From NCBI RefSeq assembly GCF_018613675.1, contig NZ_JAGGPQ010000007.1, positions 62,001 through 126,000 on the forward strand: a DNA stretch of 64,000 nt. The letters are read 5' to 3'. Below, piece by piece: positions 1 to 7,625 of this stretch (the first letter of the stretch is position 1; each line of letters begins with the position of its first letter). Origin of the DNA: Arthrobacter sp. ISL-85. Its GTDB lineage: Bacteria > Actinomycetota > Actinomycetes > Actinomycetales > Micrococcaceae. A program made the translations under genes and the position numbers. Below the pieces are notes generated by a model. That model did no database searches and was not told where the DNA came from. It was given only the letters and a program-made list of their open reading frames with translations.

Positions 1-121
1 GGCAGTGGCGCTGGAACGCGTGGGTGATTACATCTCCGTGCGCGTATCCGGAATCGAAGGCGCACTGGAGCTGCCGCCTGAGGTCGCCGCGCATGTTTTT
101 GTCGCCATCCGGCAGCCCTGA
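1..121 (+). CDS. C-terminal fragment of an unidentified protein (possible TOBE-like tail)
   Basis: Only the last 39 codons are in the window, reading in frame from base 2 to a TGA at 119-121. The tail (ALERVGDYISVRVSG, then ELPPEVAAHVFVAIRQP) resembles the beta-rich TOBE end of an ABC-importer ATPase of the ModC type. That would fit the molybdenum-cofactor genes further on, but the fragment is too short to decide. A hairpin (121-149) follows directly. Confidence 0.35.
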   Translation, partial: AVALERVGDYISVRVSGIEGALELPPEVAAHVFVAIRQP

Positions 122-152
122 GCCGCCCTTCCTACCCCAGCGGGCGGCTTCC
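121..152 (+). terminator. Hairpin terminator after the first gene
   Basis: AGCCGCCC (121-128) pairs perfectly with GGGCGGCT (142-149). It begins on the last base of the stop codon of the leftmost gene and precedes the promoter of the next unit. There is no long T-run, as is usual in high-GC actinobacteria. Confidence 0.55.
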
Positions 153-169
153 ACGCAAAGATAACGGAA

Positions 170-199
170 TTGTTACCTAGGGTCTTAAGGCCCTATAGT
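170..199 (+). promoter_or_regulatory. Probable sigma-70-type promoter for the first riboswitch unit
   Basis: TTGTTA (170-175) and TATAGT (194-199) are separated by 18 bases. They lie directly upstream of the c-di-AMP riboswitch, so transcription would start close to its first helix. Confidence 0.5.
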
Positions 200-213
200 G
201 GAAGCAATCGTTG

Positions 214-460
214 ATACTTAAGCGTTACCCCGTCCGGAGCCGAGCTCTGCCAGCGGATTGGGTGCAAGAGTCGTTACTGGCAGAGGCGGGGGAACCACAA
301 GCGGCAGCCGGGGGACTGCCTTGGGGTGAAGTCCGTCAGCAGCAAGCGTCTCCAGTGAAGGATTCTTCCGGGAATACCCCTGTGCAGAAGCTTGCCCATG
401 ACGGGCCGGGTCTTTGATCTCTCTGACCCGAATCCGACAGCTAACTCCGCAGGCTTTTCC
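214..460 (+). ncRNA. c-di-AMP riboswitch (ydaO/yuaA leader) upstream of the M23 gene
   Basis: The segment carries the conserved blocks of the ydaO/yuaA class: GCGTTACCCCGTCCGGAGCC near 222, GGCAGAGGCGGGGGAACC near 280, GGGGTGAAGTC near 323, and the signature GACCCGAATCCGACAGCTAA followed by CTCCGCAGGC (425-454). Known members bind cyclic di-AMP and, in actinobacteria, often precede secreted peptidoglycan hydrolases, as here. The edges are approximate. Binding of c-di-AMP is expected to turn expression off; that part is family knowledge. Confidence 0.9.
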
Positions 461-475
461 AGAGAGGAACCTCCC

Positions 476-1303
476 TTGACCATGCAGACCTCCCGGGGCC
501 GCCGCCGCGCGGCCGGCCCCCCTTCGGCACCCCGGGTTGTCGAAGATGCCGCAGCGGAGCGCCCCCGCGATCTGCATCGCGACGCGCGCCGCCGGAGGGG
601 TCCGTTCCGGCAGGTGACGGAGTTCGCCGCCGCCAGCGGGATTGGCCAGAAGGCCGGAATTGCCCTGGCTGCCACCGGCCTGGTGCTGACGGTCACAGTA
701 CCCGCCACCGGTCCGGTCATGGCCATGGATGCGTCGGGCAATGCGCCCCTTGCTGCCTCCTCTGTCAGTCCACAGCCCCAGATCTCCGCCGATGTTGGAG
801 CCCAGATCGACTTCAGCCGCTCGGCCGTGGTGACCCAGGCCGATCCGGACGGGAAGCTGAAGCAACTCCTGAGCGCGCAGTCCGCGGGCTCCGTTACGCG
901 CGCCGCATCGGCCGGGACCTTGGCCGCCCCGCTTGCATCGCTCACCACCGCCTCGCCTTTTGGCTACCGGGTGAGCCCTATCACCGGCGGCTCCGGGGAC
1001 TTCCACCGCGGCCAGGATTTCGTGGCGCAGTGCGGGACTTCGGTCCTGGCCGCCGCGACGGGCACCGTGACCTTCGCGGGCTGGCATCAGTTCGGCGGCG
1101 GTAACCGGGTGGTCATCGACCACGGCAATGGGCTGGAAACCACCTACAACCACCTGTCGTCCTTCAACGTCAAGGTGGGCCAGACTGTCTCCCGCGGGGA
1201 CGTTGTGGCACTGAGCGGTACCACCGGCGCGTCCACCGGCTGCCACCTGCACTTCGAGGTGCAGGTCAATGGCGAAGTGGTCGATCCCATGGGCTGGCTG
1301 TAA
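476..1303 (+). CDS. Secreted M23-family metallopeptidase (peptidoglycan endopeptidase)
   Basis: This 275-residue protein has a basic N-terminus and a hydrophobic segment (about residues 65-85, ending near ATGPVMA) that should export it. A low-complexity linker follows, then a LytM/M23 domain from about residue 150. The zinc motifs are present: HxxxD (H177, D181) and HLHFE (H257, H259). Such enzymes cut peptidoglycan cross-links. I chose the TTG at 476 because GAGAGGAAC lies 5-6 bases before it and it matches the start position of the next riboswitch-controlled gene; an ATG at 482 in the same frame is the alternative. Expression is probably gated by the c-di-AMP riboswitch just upstream. Confidence 0.88.
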   Translation: MTMQTSRGRRRAAGPPSAPRVVEDAAAERPRDLHRDARRRRGPFRQVTEFAAASGIGQKAGIALAATGLVLTVTVPATGPVMAMDASGNAPLAASSVSPQPQISADVGAQIDFSRSAVVTQADPDGKLKQLLSAQSAGSVTRAASAGTLAAPLASLTTASPFGYRVSPITGGSGDFHRGQDFVAQCGTSVLAAATGTVTFAGWHQFGGGNRVVIDHGNGLETTYNHLSSFNVKVGQTVSRGDVVALSGTTGASTGCHLHFEVQVNGEVVDPMGWL

Positions 1304-1358
1304 CCGAATGATTGTCAACTCTCAGATCCCAGCGACGCGCCGTGACCTGAATGTGACA

Positions 1359-1413
1359 TTGAAACAAAACTGCTGTACCGTCTAACTCGCGTCAACTTTT
1401 CCGAAGTTGACGC
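1359..1413 (+). promoter_or_regulatory. Candidate promoter and hairpin before the second riboswitch
   Basis: TTGAAA (1359-1364) and TCTAAC (1381-1386) are spaced like -35 and -10 elements (16 bases). A perfect inverted repeat, GCGTCAACTT (1389-1398) with AAGTTGACGC (1404-1413), follows at once. It could be an operator or the first helix of the leader RNA. Confidence 0.35.
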
Positions 1414-1608
1414 TCTTGAGTGGATTGCCTAACTCTGCCACCGCTCAAGGTCCGTTCGCATTTCATCGTCTGGCAGGGGCGGGGGAACCAATTTTGGCCT
1501 TTCACTTCAGAAGGCCTTGGGGTTAAGTCACGAGCTTCCCAGGAAGCAATGTGGCCGGGTGACTCCCATCCGAATCCGACAGCTCACCTCGCAGGCATTG
1601 GGAGAGGC
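1414..1608 (+). ncRNA. Second c-di-AMP riboswitch, upstream of the NlpC/P60 gene
   Basis: It has the same conserved blocks as the first leader: GGCAGGGGCGGGGGAACC near 1472, GGGGTTAAGTCAC near 1519, and ATCCGAATCCGACAGCTCAC followed by CTCGCAGGC near 1568-1597. It ends about ten bases before the GTG start of the NlpC/P60 gene. Edges are approximate, and the hairpin at 1389-1413 may belong to it. Confidence 0.88.
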
Positions 1609-1615
1609 TACCTTC

Positions 1616-2362
1616 GTGTCTTCACGCCATCATTCTGCGCGCCACCGTGCGCAAACGGTTCGCACCAACCCCCTGGACGCCGTGTCCAAGGCCGTGAGTG
1701 CAAACGCCGGGAACGTAGGCCGCCAGGCCGCCGTCGTGGCAGCTGCATCGGGCCTCATCCTGAGCATGGGCCTGCCGGCCACCGCAGCAGACACCACCGC
1801 TGGCGTCTCGGCCTCCACCGAGTCCGGTTCGGCCCAGACGGCCCTCGCCGTCACCGCGGCCCCCACGGCCACGGTTTCCTTCGAACGTCCTGCCGTCAAG
1901 ACCACCGCCGCTCCCAAGGTGGAAGCGGTGCGTCCCCAGTCCACCGCTACGGCCGAACGCGCAGCGACGGCCAGCGGAAGCCAGGACGCTGCCCCGGCCG
2001 CCAAGGCCGCGGAGACCGTATCCGCCGCGACCTCCGGCATTGCAGCCATCGCCTACACCGGCATCGGCCACTCCTACGTGTGGGGCGGCACCAGCCCGGT
2101 CACCGGCTGGGACTGCTCCGGGTTCGTTCAGTGGGCCTACGCGCAGGCGGGGATCAGCATCCCCCGCACCAACGCGTGGAGCATCATGGCTCCCACCTCC
2201 ACCCCGCAGCCGGGCGACCTCGTTGTCCAGAACGGCGGCGCACACGTGGGCATCTACGTCGGCAACGGCATGATGATCAGCGCACTCAACCCCTCCCAGG
2301 GCACGCTGCTCCACTCGCCTGCAGCCACCGGTACCTCGGCGTACTACCACCTCAACAAGTAG
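1616..2362 (+). CDS. Secreted NlpC/P60-family peptidoglycan hydrolase
   Basis: This 248-residue protein has a basic start (SSRHHSARHRAQ), a hydrophobic export segment ending ATAAD, an Ala/Thr-rich linker, and a C-terminal NlpC/P60 domain from about residue 145. The catalytic Cys is C167 in WDCSGFVQWAY, and the His is H210 in GAHVGIYVGNG. Such enzymes cleave D-iGlu-meso-DAP-type stem-peptide bonds in the wall. The GTG start at 1616 follows GGGAGAGG and directly follows the c-di-AMP riboswitch. The N-terminal third is clearly homologous to that of the next gene (shared KAVS.NAG..GRQAAV.AAASGL), so the two arose by tandem duplication. Confidence 0.9.
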   Translation: MSSRHHSARHRAQTVRTNPLDAVSKAVSANAGNVGRQAAVVAAASGLILSMGLPATAADTTAGVSASTESGSAQTALAVTAAPTATVSFERPAVKTTAAPKVEAVRPQSTATAERAATASGSQDAAPAAKAAETVSAATSGIAAIAYTGIGHSYVWGGTSPVTGWDCSGFVQWAYAQAGISIPRTNAWSIMAPTSTPQPGDLVVQNGGAHVGIYVGNGMMISALNPSQGTLLHSPAATGTSAYYHLNK

Positions 2363-2524
2363 TTCTTGGGCTCCTCGCTCCAAGGGCTATTTCTTTGCCA
2401 AAGCTTCTTCACTAGTAACCACATCCCCGTTCGGGACGTGCCGGCGTACCCCCAAGATGCCGGCGCGTCCACGCCCCTTTGCCTGCCTACCCGCGGTTCG
2501 AAGGAAAAACGAAAGAGAGAACTG

Positions 2525-3301
2525 ATGACGACTCGTGCTACCGCACGGCACCGCGCCGAGGTCACCAAAACCAACTCGATCGCTGTCATTGCCAAAGCTG
2601 TCAGCGACAACGCCGGTGGCATGGGCCGCCAGGCCGCAGTTATCGCTGCCGCTTCGGGCCTGGTCCTGACCAGCGGCATCGCGGCAAACGCTGCAGACGC
2701 CAACATCAAGCGCGATTCCGCTCCGGCATCCCAGCTGGAAGTTGAATCCGCGGTCGACGCTCCGATTTCCGCGGCTTCCACCATCGCCATCAGCTACGAG
2801 AAGCCTGCCGTCACCACCACGCCGGCTCCGGTAGTCGAACCTGAGCCCCAGGTCCAGGTGCAGGAAGCTGCTCCCGCTGCCCCTGCCGCCCAGCCCGTTG
2901 CGGCTCCCAAGGCCACGGCCAAGGTTGTTACCACCGCTGCTCCTGCCGCTCCCGCGGCCCAGGTTTCCGCCAGCGGCAAGGGTGCGGCAATCCTCTCCGC
3001 CGCTTACGCCCAGCTTGGCGTGCACCAGGACTGCACCATGCTGGTAACCAACGCACTGGCCGCCGTCGGGATCCACTTCCACGACTGGCCCGCCGGCTAC
3101 CTGTCACTGGGTGACACCGTGCCCATGTCCCAGGCCCAGCCCGGTGACCTGCTGTACTACGCTGACGGCGGCGGCGGCATGGCCCACATCGCCGTTTACG
3201 CCGGAAACGGCATGGCCGTGCACGGCGGCTTCAACGGCAATGACACCGTGGTCTTCAGCGCGAATGTTGGCTCGGGACCGGTTGCCATCCGCGTAAGGTA
3301 G
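2525..3301 (+). CDS. Secreted NlpC/P60-like protein, paralogue of the preceding gene
   Basis: 258 residues: export segment near residues 30-60, a long Pro/Ala/Val-rich linker (about 85-155), and a C-terminal papain-like domain with candidate catalytic C170 (HQDCTMLVTNAL) and H221 (MAHIAVYAGNG). The Cys context differs from the usual DCSG..., so the domain is a divergent NlpC/P60 type. The ATG at 2525 follows AAAGAGAG. Unlike its two upstream neighbours it has no recognisable c-di-AMP riboswitch in the 162-base gap. A good hairpin terminator closes the group. The exact bond cleaved cannot be read from the sequence. Confidence 0.8.
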   Translation: MTTRATARHRAEVTKTNSIAVIAKAVSDNAGGMGRQAAVIAAASGLVLTSGIAANAADANIKRDSAPASQLEVESAVDAPISAASTIAISYEKPAVTTTPAPVVEPEPQVQVQEAAPAAPAAQPVAAPKATAKVVTTAAPAAPAAQVSASGKGAAILSAAYAQLGVHQDCTMLVTNALAAVGIHFHDWPAGYLSLGDTVPMSQAQPGDLLYYADGGGGMAHIAVYAGNGMAVHGGFNGNDTVVFSANVGSGPVAIRVR

Positions 3302-3345
3302 GCATTCCGGTGCCGGCCTGTACCAGCACTGGCCACGCCTAAGCC

Positions 3346-3390
3346 CAAGGGACCCCCGCCATCGGCGTGAGGGTCCTTTGATCTTTTAAG
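3346..3390 (+). terminator. Rho-independent-type terminator after the wall-hydrolase genes
   Basis: GGACCC (3349-3354) pairs with GGGTCC (3371-3376), with an inner CGCC/GGCG pairing, followed by TTTGATCTTTT. Confidence 0.75.
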
Positions 3391-3570
3391 GGAGTTTCGC
3401 GCCGGCACGGAGTCTTTTCCTTATCTGGGTCCGGAACAGGCCCCTGGGGCGGCGATTACCTGATTCTGCATTTCTTTGTTTACTCTTGTGATGTCGATCC
3501 ATAGCCCGGATATGCCGGGGGCAGCCGGCCCTCGTGCCCCTGACGGGTGCGGCCGTAAAGAGGTAAGTGC

Positions 3571-4071
3571 ATGCGCACTCTCGTTCTGAATGCTGGATAT
3601 GAACCGCTGGCGGTCATTACTTTCCGCCGGGCGCTGGTGCTTGTGCTGACGGGCAAGGCAAGTGTGGTGGCCGAAGGGGATGACCCGGTGGTAGGCCCCA
3701 CCGACGTCCTGGGCCGCCCGTCCGTGATCCTCCTCAACCGCTACATCCGGCCCCGGTACAACCACTCAACGGCAGTCAGCCGCAGGGGCGTACTCCGTCG
3801 CGACGGGCACAAGTGCGCCTACTGCGGCAAAGCGGCGCACACCATTGACCACGTACACCCGAAGTCACGGGGCGGCGCCGATTCGTGGGAGAACCTGGTG
3901 GCCGCCTGCCTGCGGTGCAACAACGTCAAGGGCGACCATACTCCCGCTGAGATGGGGTGGACCCTGCGGTTCGTTCCCGCGCCGCCGCACGGGACTATCT
4001 GGCAGATCAAGGAACTGGAGAAGCCGACGCCTGCCTGGGATCCGTTCCTGCTTCCGGAGCGGGCTGCCTGA
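3571..4071 (+). CDS. HNH endonuclease
   Basis: A 166-residue stand-alone HNH protein of a type common in actinobacteria. A zinc-knuckle pair (C82-x2-C85 and C113-x2-C116) frames the active-site region with D93-H94 (TIDHVHPKSRGG) and N117 (CLRCNNVKG). The N-terminal half (VLNAGYEPLAV...) is typical of this subgroup. GAGGTAAG precedes the ATG. Its biological target is not known; no methyltransferase or phage gene is nearby, so there is no reason to call it a restriction enzyme. Confidence 0.85.
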   Translation: MRTLVLNAGYEPLAVITFRRALVLVLTGKASVVAEGDDPVVGPTDVLGRPSVILLNRYIRPRYNHSTAVSRRGVLRRDGHKCAYCGKAAHTIDHVHPKSRGGADSWENLVAACLRCNNVKGDHTPAEMGWTLRFVPAPPHGTIWQIKELEKPTPAWDPFLLPERAA

Positions 4072-4107
4072 CTGCTCAGTGATGGTGCTGATCGCTAGGC
4101 TGGGGGA

Positions 4108-4824
4108 ATGCAGGAAAACAGGTTGGCCTTCGATGCCGTGATCCTGGCCGGGGGACGGTCATCCCGCTTGGGCGGGATACCAAAGCAGTCGTTGGTCTTC
4201 CGCGGCCAGACCCTCCTTGACCGCGCCATAGCCGCGGCGGCAGGTGCCCGGCAGACCGTGGTCGTCGGCGATGCTGGATCCCCGCCCGGTGAGGCCCGGG
4301 CCGCACAGCTGCCCCCGGCAACCCGGCCTCCCGCCTTGCTGACCTGCCGGGAGGAGCCGCCGTTCGCTGGGCCCGCGGCTGCAATCGCCGCGGGCCTGGA
4401 CACCCTGGCCAGGAATGGGGGAGGTGCCCCGTACTCCCTGGTGCTGGCGTGCGACATGCCGCTGGCTTCGCAAGCCCTGACAGTCCTGCAGGATGCACTC
4501 GGGCAGTCCGCTGCCGCCGCAGGTGGGGCAGGCGGTGTGATGGCCTGTGCCGAGGACGGGAGGGCCCAGCCACTGGCGGGTTTTTACAGCACGGCTGAGT
4601 TAACAAAGGCCTGCCGTGACCTGGCGGCCCGCAACGCCCTGGTCAACGGTTCAGTCAGGGCGCTCCTTGCTAGTCTGGACGTGCAGCTTGTCACAGTCCC
4701 CGCCGGGTCCACGTCCGATGTGGACACCTGGGACGATGCTGCCGCGCTGGGGATTGCTGCCGGGAACCAGTGTGCAGGGCAGGACCGGCGCACGGGCGAA
4801 GCTAACGTGGGAGGCAATTCGTGA
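4108..4824 (+). CDS. mobA: Molybdenum cofactor guanylyltransferase-like nucleotidyltransferase
   Basis: 238 residues with the GT-A nucleotidyltransferase start LAGGRSSRLGG (about 13-23) and a downstream ACDMPL metal-binding motif. MobA transfers GMP from GTP to molybdopterin to make MGD. It overlaps the next gene by 4 bases (GTGA), and moeA follows, so the molybdenum-cofactor role is well supported by context. The C-terminal region (about 190-238) is less conserved. Confidence 0.85.
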   Translation: MQENRLAFDAVILAGGRSSRLGGIPKQSLVFRGQTLLDRAIAAAAGARQTVVVGDAGSPPGEARAAQLPPATRPPALLTCREEPPFAGPAAAIAAGLDTLARNGGGAPYSLVLACDMPLASQALTVLQDALGQSAAAAGGAGGVMACAEDGRAQPLAGFYSTAELTKACRDLAARNALVNGSVRALLASLDVQLVTVPAGSTSDVDTWDDAAALGIAAGNQCAGQDRRTGEANVGGNS

Positions 4825-5114
4825 AAAGCCAGGATGAAACGCTGGAAGAGTGGTGCAGGGCGCTTCTCCAGGCGTACAAACTTGAGGACGTCCAGGTGGA
4901 TGTCAATGCTGTGCTGGCGCTTGCAGGCGTCGCCGCCCACGCGGTTGTCCGGCCGGCCGCGCCGCTCACCACCTTCATTGCCGGCTTCGCCGCCGGCCTT
5001 GCTGCCGCTCCCGGCCGGGAGCTGGATGCGGCTTCAATGGACGCGGCGCTGGCCGTTGCCCGTTCCCTGGCGGCAGACTACGACGCTGAAGCTGCCGGGA
5101 CTCCCGGCGAATGA
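4821..5114 (+). CDS. DUF6457 small protein linked to molybdenum cofactor genes
   Basis: 97 residues, rich in Ala, with predicted helices throughout and no catalytic motif I can name. It matches the DUF6457-type small proteins found between mobA and moeA in actinobacteria. The GTG start at 4821 overlaps the mobA stop, and its own TGA overlaps the moeA ATG, so the three are translationally coupled. The function is unknown; a partner role in MGD synthesis or delivery is an inference from position only. Confidence 0.75.
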   Translation: MKSQDETLEEWCRALLQAYKLEDVQVDVNAVLALAGVAAHAVVRPAAPLTTFIAGFAAGLAAAPGRELDAASMDAALAVARSLAADYDAEAAGTPGE

Positions 5115-6529
5115 CGGCAGAACCCCACAGCGATCCGGAGGCGCCGCAAAGCACTGAAGCCGAGGCAAAAGCGGAAACAACTGAACAGGCGCATGCTGCC
5201 CACCACCATGCGGCCCACACCTGGGAAGAGGCCCGGCAGGCTGCGTTCGATGCAGCAACCCCCATTCCCCCCGGCCCCGTGGCGCTTGGGATGGCGCTGG
5301 GCCGCAAACTTGACCAGGACATCGTGGCCCTCCAGGACATGCCCCACTACGCATCGTCGGCCATGGACGGCTGGGCCGTCAATGGAAGCGGCCCGTGGAT
5401 CCCGGTGGAGCCCGGAATCCGGCTGGCACCGCACCAGGCGAGCCCCATTGCCACCGGCGGCCTTATCCCACCTGGCGGCAAGGCAGTTCTCCGCACCGAG
5501 AATGCCGTCCTTGGCAAGGATGATGAGGGGCTCCCCGTCCTGATGGCCGGCGGCAAGGCGCGTCCCGGCGAGCCCCGCGCGGGGGAACACATCCGGAAGG
5601 CCGGGGAGGAAGCGCTGGAAGGGGATCCCCTGGTCAAGGCTGGAGTGGAACTCAACCCCGCCCACCTGGCCCTGGCAGCCCTGGCCGGCTACGACGAAGT
5701 GCAGGTCCAGGGGAAGCCGGTGGTCCGCCTGGTGCTGACGGGGTCAGAGGTGGTGGAACAGGGCATGCCGGTCCCCGGCCAGGTGCGCGACACTTTCGGT
5801 CCGCAGCTGCCGGAGGTCGTGGCCATGCTGGGCGGCATCGCTGGCGGCCGTCAGCGGATCGGCGATTCCTACGCCGAATGGCTGGCGGCGCTTGAAGACG
5901 TGCTGCCGGAGGTGCCCGGGGCGCCGGACCTGCCTGCCGACGTCGTAATCACCACCGGAGGAACCGGACGCTCAGGAACGGACCATCTCCGGCGGGCAGT
6001 GGGGGAACTCGGGGGCCGGCTGATCATCGACGGGGTGGCCATGCGGCCGGGACACCCGGCGGTTCTCGCCGAACTGCCGGACGGCCGCTTTGTCCTGGGA
6101 CTTCCCGGCAACCCGCTGGCGGCAATGATGGCGCTCTCCACCGTTGGGGCTCCGCTGCTGGCCGCATTGGGGCACCGCGGCATGCCGGCGGTACAGGAAG
6201 TGCCGTGCGGGACACTGATCGAGCCGGAGCTTGGCCGTACCCGGCTTATGCCGTTCCGGCTGCTGTACGGCATGGCTTCCCCGGCGCAGCATACGGGACC
6301 TGGAATGATGCGCGGCCTGGCAGCCGCTGACGGGGTGCTGGTGGTGCCGCCGCACGGTGTGCAGCTGGGTGAGATGGTGCCCGCTTTCGCCCTGCCATGG
6401 GGACCGCCCATTCCGCGCCCCGGTGACGGGCAGGCCAAAGCCAAACCGCGAAGCAACGCCCGCACCGGACAGCCCAAGCCCAAGCAGCAACCCAGCGGCC
6501 CCGTGGACTGGAGCGCACTCCTGGGCTGA
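5111..6529 (+). CDS. moeA: Molybdopterin molybdenumtransferase
   Basis: 472 residues. MoeA inserts molybdate into adenylated molybdopterin. Visible landmarks are SSAMDGWAV (about 80-88), the VLTGSEVV region (about 208-215), TTGGTGRSGTDHLRRAV (about 280-296), and GLPGNPLAA (about 334-342). The first 35 residues are a charged His/Ala/Glu-rich extension, and the last 40 are Lys/Pro-rich; neither is part of the core fold. The ATG overlaps the stop of the DUF6457 gene. Confidence 0.93.
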   Translation: MTAEPHSDPEAPQSTEAEAKAETTEQAHAAHHHAAHTWEEARQAAFDAATPIPPGPVALGMALGRKLDQDIVALQDMPHYASSAMDGWAVNGSGPWIPVEPGIRLAPHQASPIATGGLIPPGGKAVLRTENAVLGKDDEGLPVLMAGGKARPGEPRAGEHIRKAGEEALEGDPLVKAGVELNPAHLALAALAGYDEVQVQGKPVVRLVLTGSEVVEQGMPVPGQVRDTFGPQLPEVVAMLGGIAGGRQRIGDSYAEWLAALEDVLPEVPGAPDLPADVVITTGGTGRSGTDHLRRAVGELGGRLIIDGVAMRPGHPAVLAELPDGRFVLGLPGNPLAAMMALSTVGAPLLAALGHRGMPAVQEVPCGTLIEPELGRTRLMPFRLLYGMASPAQHTGPGMMRGLAAADGVLVVPPHGVQLGEMVPAFALPWGPPIPRPGDGQAKAKPRSNARTGQPKPKQQPSGPVDWSALLG

Positions 6530-6621
6530 GGACGTTGGGGCTCGGCCTTTCGGCCGGGGTTCCTGGGCTAAGGCAGGCTCTGTTGGTGCCATGATGGAGT
6601 AATGAACAGGCAGGGTGGAAC

Positions 6622-7500
6622 ATGGGACGCGTGACCCAGCGCCGCAGGGTGCACAAGTATGTCCTGGACGGTTCTCCGGGGGCCCTGGAGTACCCCGTCC
6701 GCCACCGGGAAGACATTCTCGCAGTGGAGGAGCCGCTGGAAATCCGGCTGGGCGGGCTTTCCTACTCGGTCACCATGCGGACGCCGGGTGACGACTTTGA
6801 TCTGGTGGCCGGTTTTTTGGTGTCAGAGGGGGTCATCTGGGCGCCCGAACAACTGGTGTCGCTGCGATTCTGCGCCGGTGAGGACGAGAACGGCGTCCAG
6901 ACGTTCAACGTGGTGGAGGCGCAGTTGCGGCCTGACGTTCCACTCCCCGACACCGGCCGCAGGGTCTACACGTCCAGTTCCTGCGGCATTTGCGGGACGG
7001 ATTCCATCCAAGCGGTCCAGAAGTCCTCCCACCACAGCCCGCAGGCGGACCCGCTGACGGTCGATGCCAAGGTTCTGGCCTCCCTGCCAGGGCTGCTGCG
7101 AAAGTCCCAGCGCGTCTTTGACGATACGGGCGGCGTGCACGCGGCGGGCCTGTTCAGGATCGACGACGACGGCGAACCACGACTCCTGTGCCTGCGCGAG
7201 GACGTGGGCCGGCACAATGCCGTGGACAAAGTAGTGGGCTGGGCGCTGCGCGAAGGCCTCCTGCCGTTGACCGGGACAGTCCTCCAAGTGTCCGGCAGGG
7301 CGTCCTTCGAACTGGTGCAGAAAGCCTCCCTTGCCGGGATCCCGGTCCTGGCTGCCGTCAGCGCCCCTTCCAGCCTTGCCGTGGAACTGGCAGAGGCAAA
7401 CGGGCTGACCGTGGCTGGATTCAGCAGGGGCACCAGTTTCAATATCTATGCCGGGGACTCCCGGATCCTGCGGCCCGAACCCGCGGTGCCAAGAACCTAG
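6622..7500 (+). CDS. fdhD: Formate dehydrogenase accessory sulfurtransferase
   Basis: 292 residues with the FdhD hallmarks: the cysteine motif SSSCGICG (about 116-123), which relays sulfur, and DVGRHNAVDKVVG (about 194-206). FdhD passes sulfur from a cysteine desulfurase to the Mo-bis-MGD cofactor of formate dehydrogenase. It closes the molybdenum-cofactor group. No formate dehydrogenase gene is in the window, so its client must be encoded elsewhere. Confidence 0.93.
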   Translation: MGRVTQRRRVHKYVLDGSPGALEYPVRHREDILAVEEPLEIRLGGLSYSVTMRTPGDDFDLVAGFLVSEGVIWAPEQLVSLRFCAGEDENGVQTFNVVEAQLRPDVPLPDTGRRVYTSSSCGICGTDSIQAVQKSSHHSPQADPLTVDAKVLASLPGLLRKSQRVFDDTGGVHAAGLFRIDDDGEPRLLCLREDVGRHNAVDKVVGWALREGLLPLTGTVLQVSGRASFELVQKASLAGIPVLAAVSAPSSLAVELAEANGLTVAGFSRGTSFNIYAGDSRILRPEPAVPRT

Positions 7501-7520
7501 TGCCGCCGACGCCTGGGCTG

Positions 7521-7589
7521 ACCCGCTGGATAAGCTCAGGGGGGTTGGTTGCCGTGCCGTCAGCGGGTAGATTTGTCCATCGAATGGAC
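7521..7589 (+). promoter_or_regulatory. Inverted repeats upstream of the alpha-mannosidase gene
   Basis: ACCCGCTG (7521-7528) with CAGCGGGT (7561-7568), and GTCCAT-cga-ATGGAC (7575-7589), lie between fdhD and the mannosidase. The second is operator-like; the first could be the fdhD terminator. No regulator can be assigned. Confidence 0.35.
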
Positions 7590-7625
7590 CCGATGATCCA
7601 GTCTCCAGCCTAAAGAGGACCTATA

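Noticed and set aside
218-1318. Minus-strand frame opposite the M23 gene
   Set aside because: Shadow frame; the plus strand has the zinc motifs and the riboswitch.
1420-2415. A plus-strand frame overlapping the NlpC/P60 gene
   Set aside because: Arg/His/Pro-rich alternative frame that also covers the riboswitch; the NlpC/P60 frame has a signal segment and catalytic residues.
3571-4071. Restriction endonuclease or homing nuclease
   Set aside because: The HNH protein has no methyltransferase, intein or intron partner nearby, and such stand-alone copies are common in actinobacteria.
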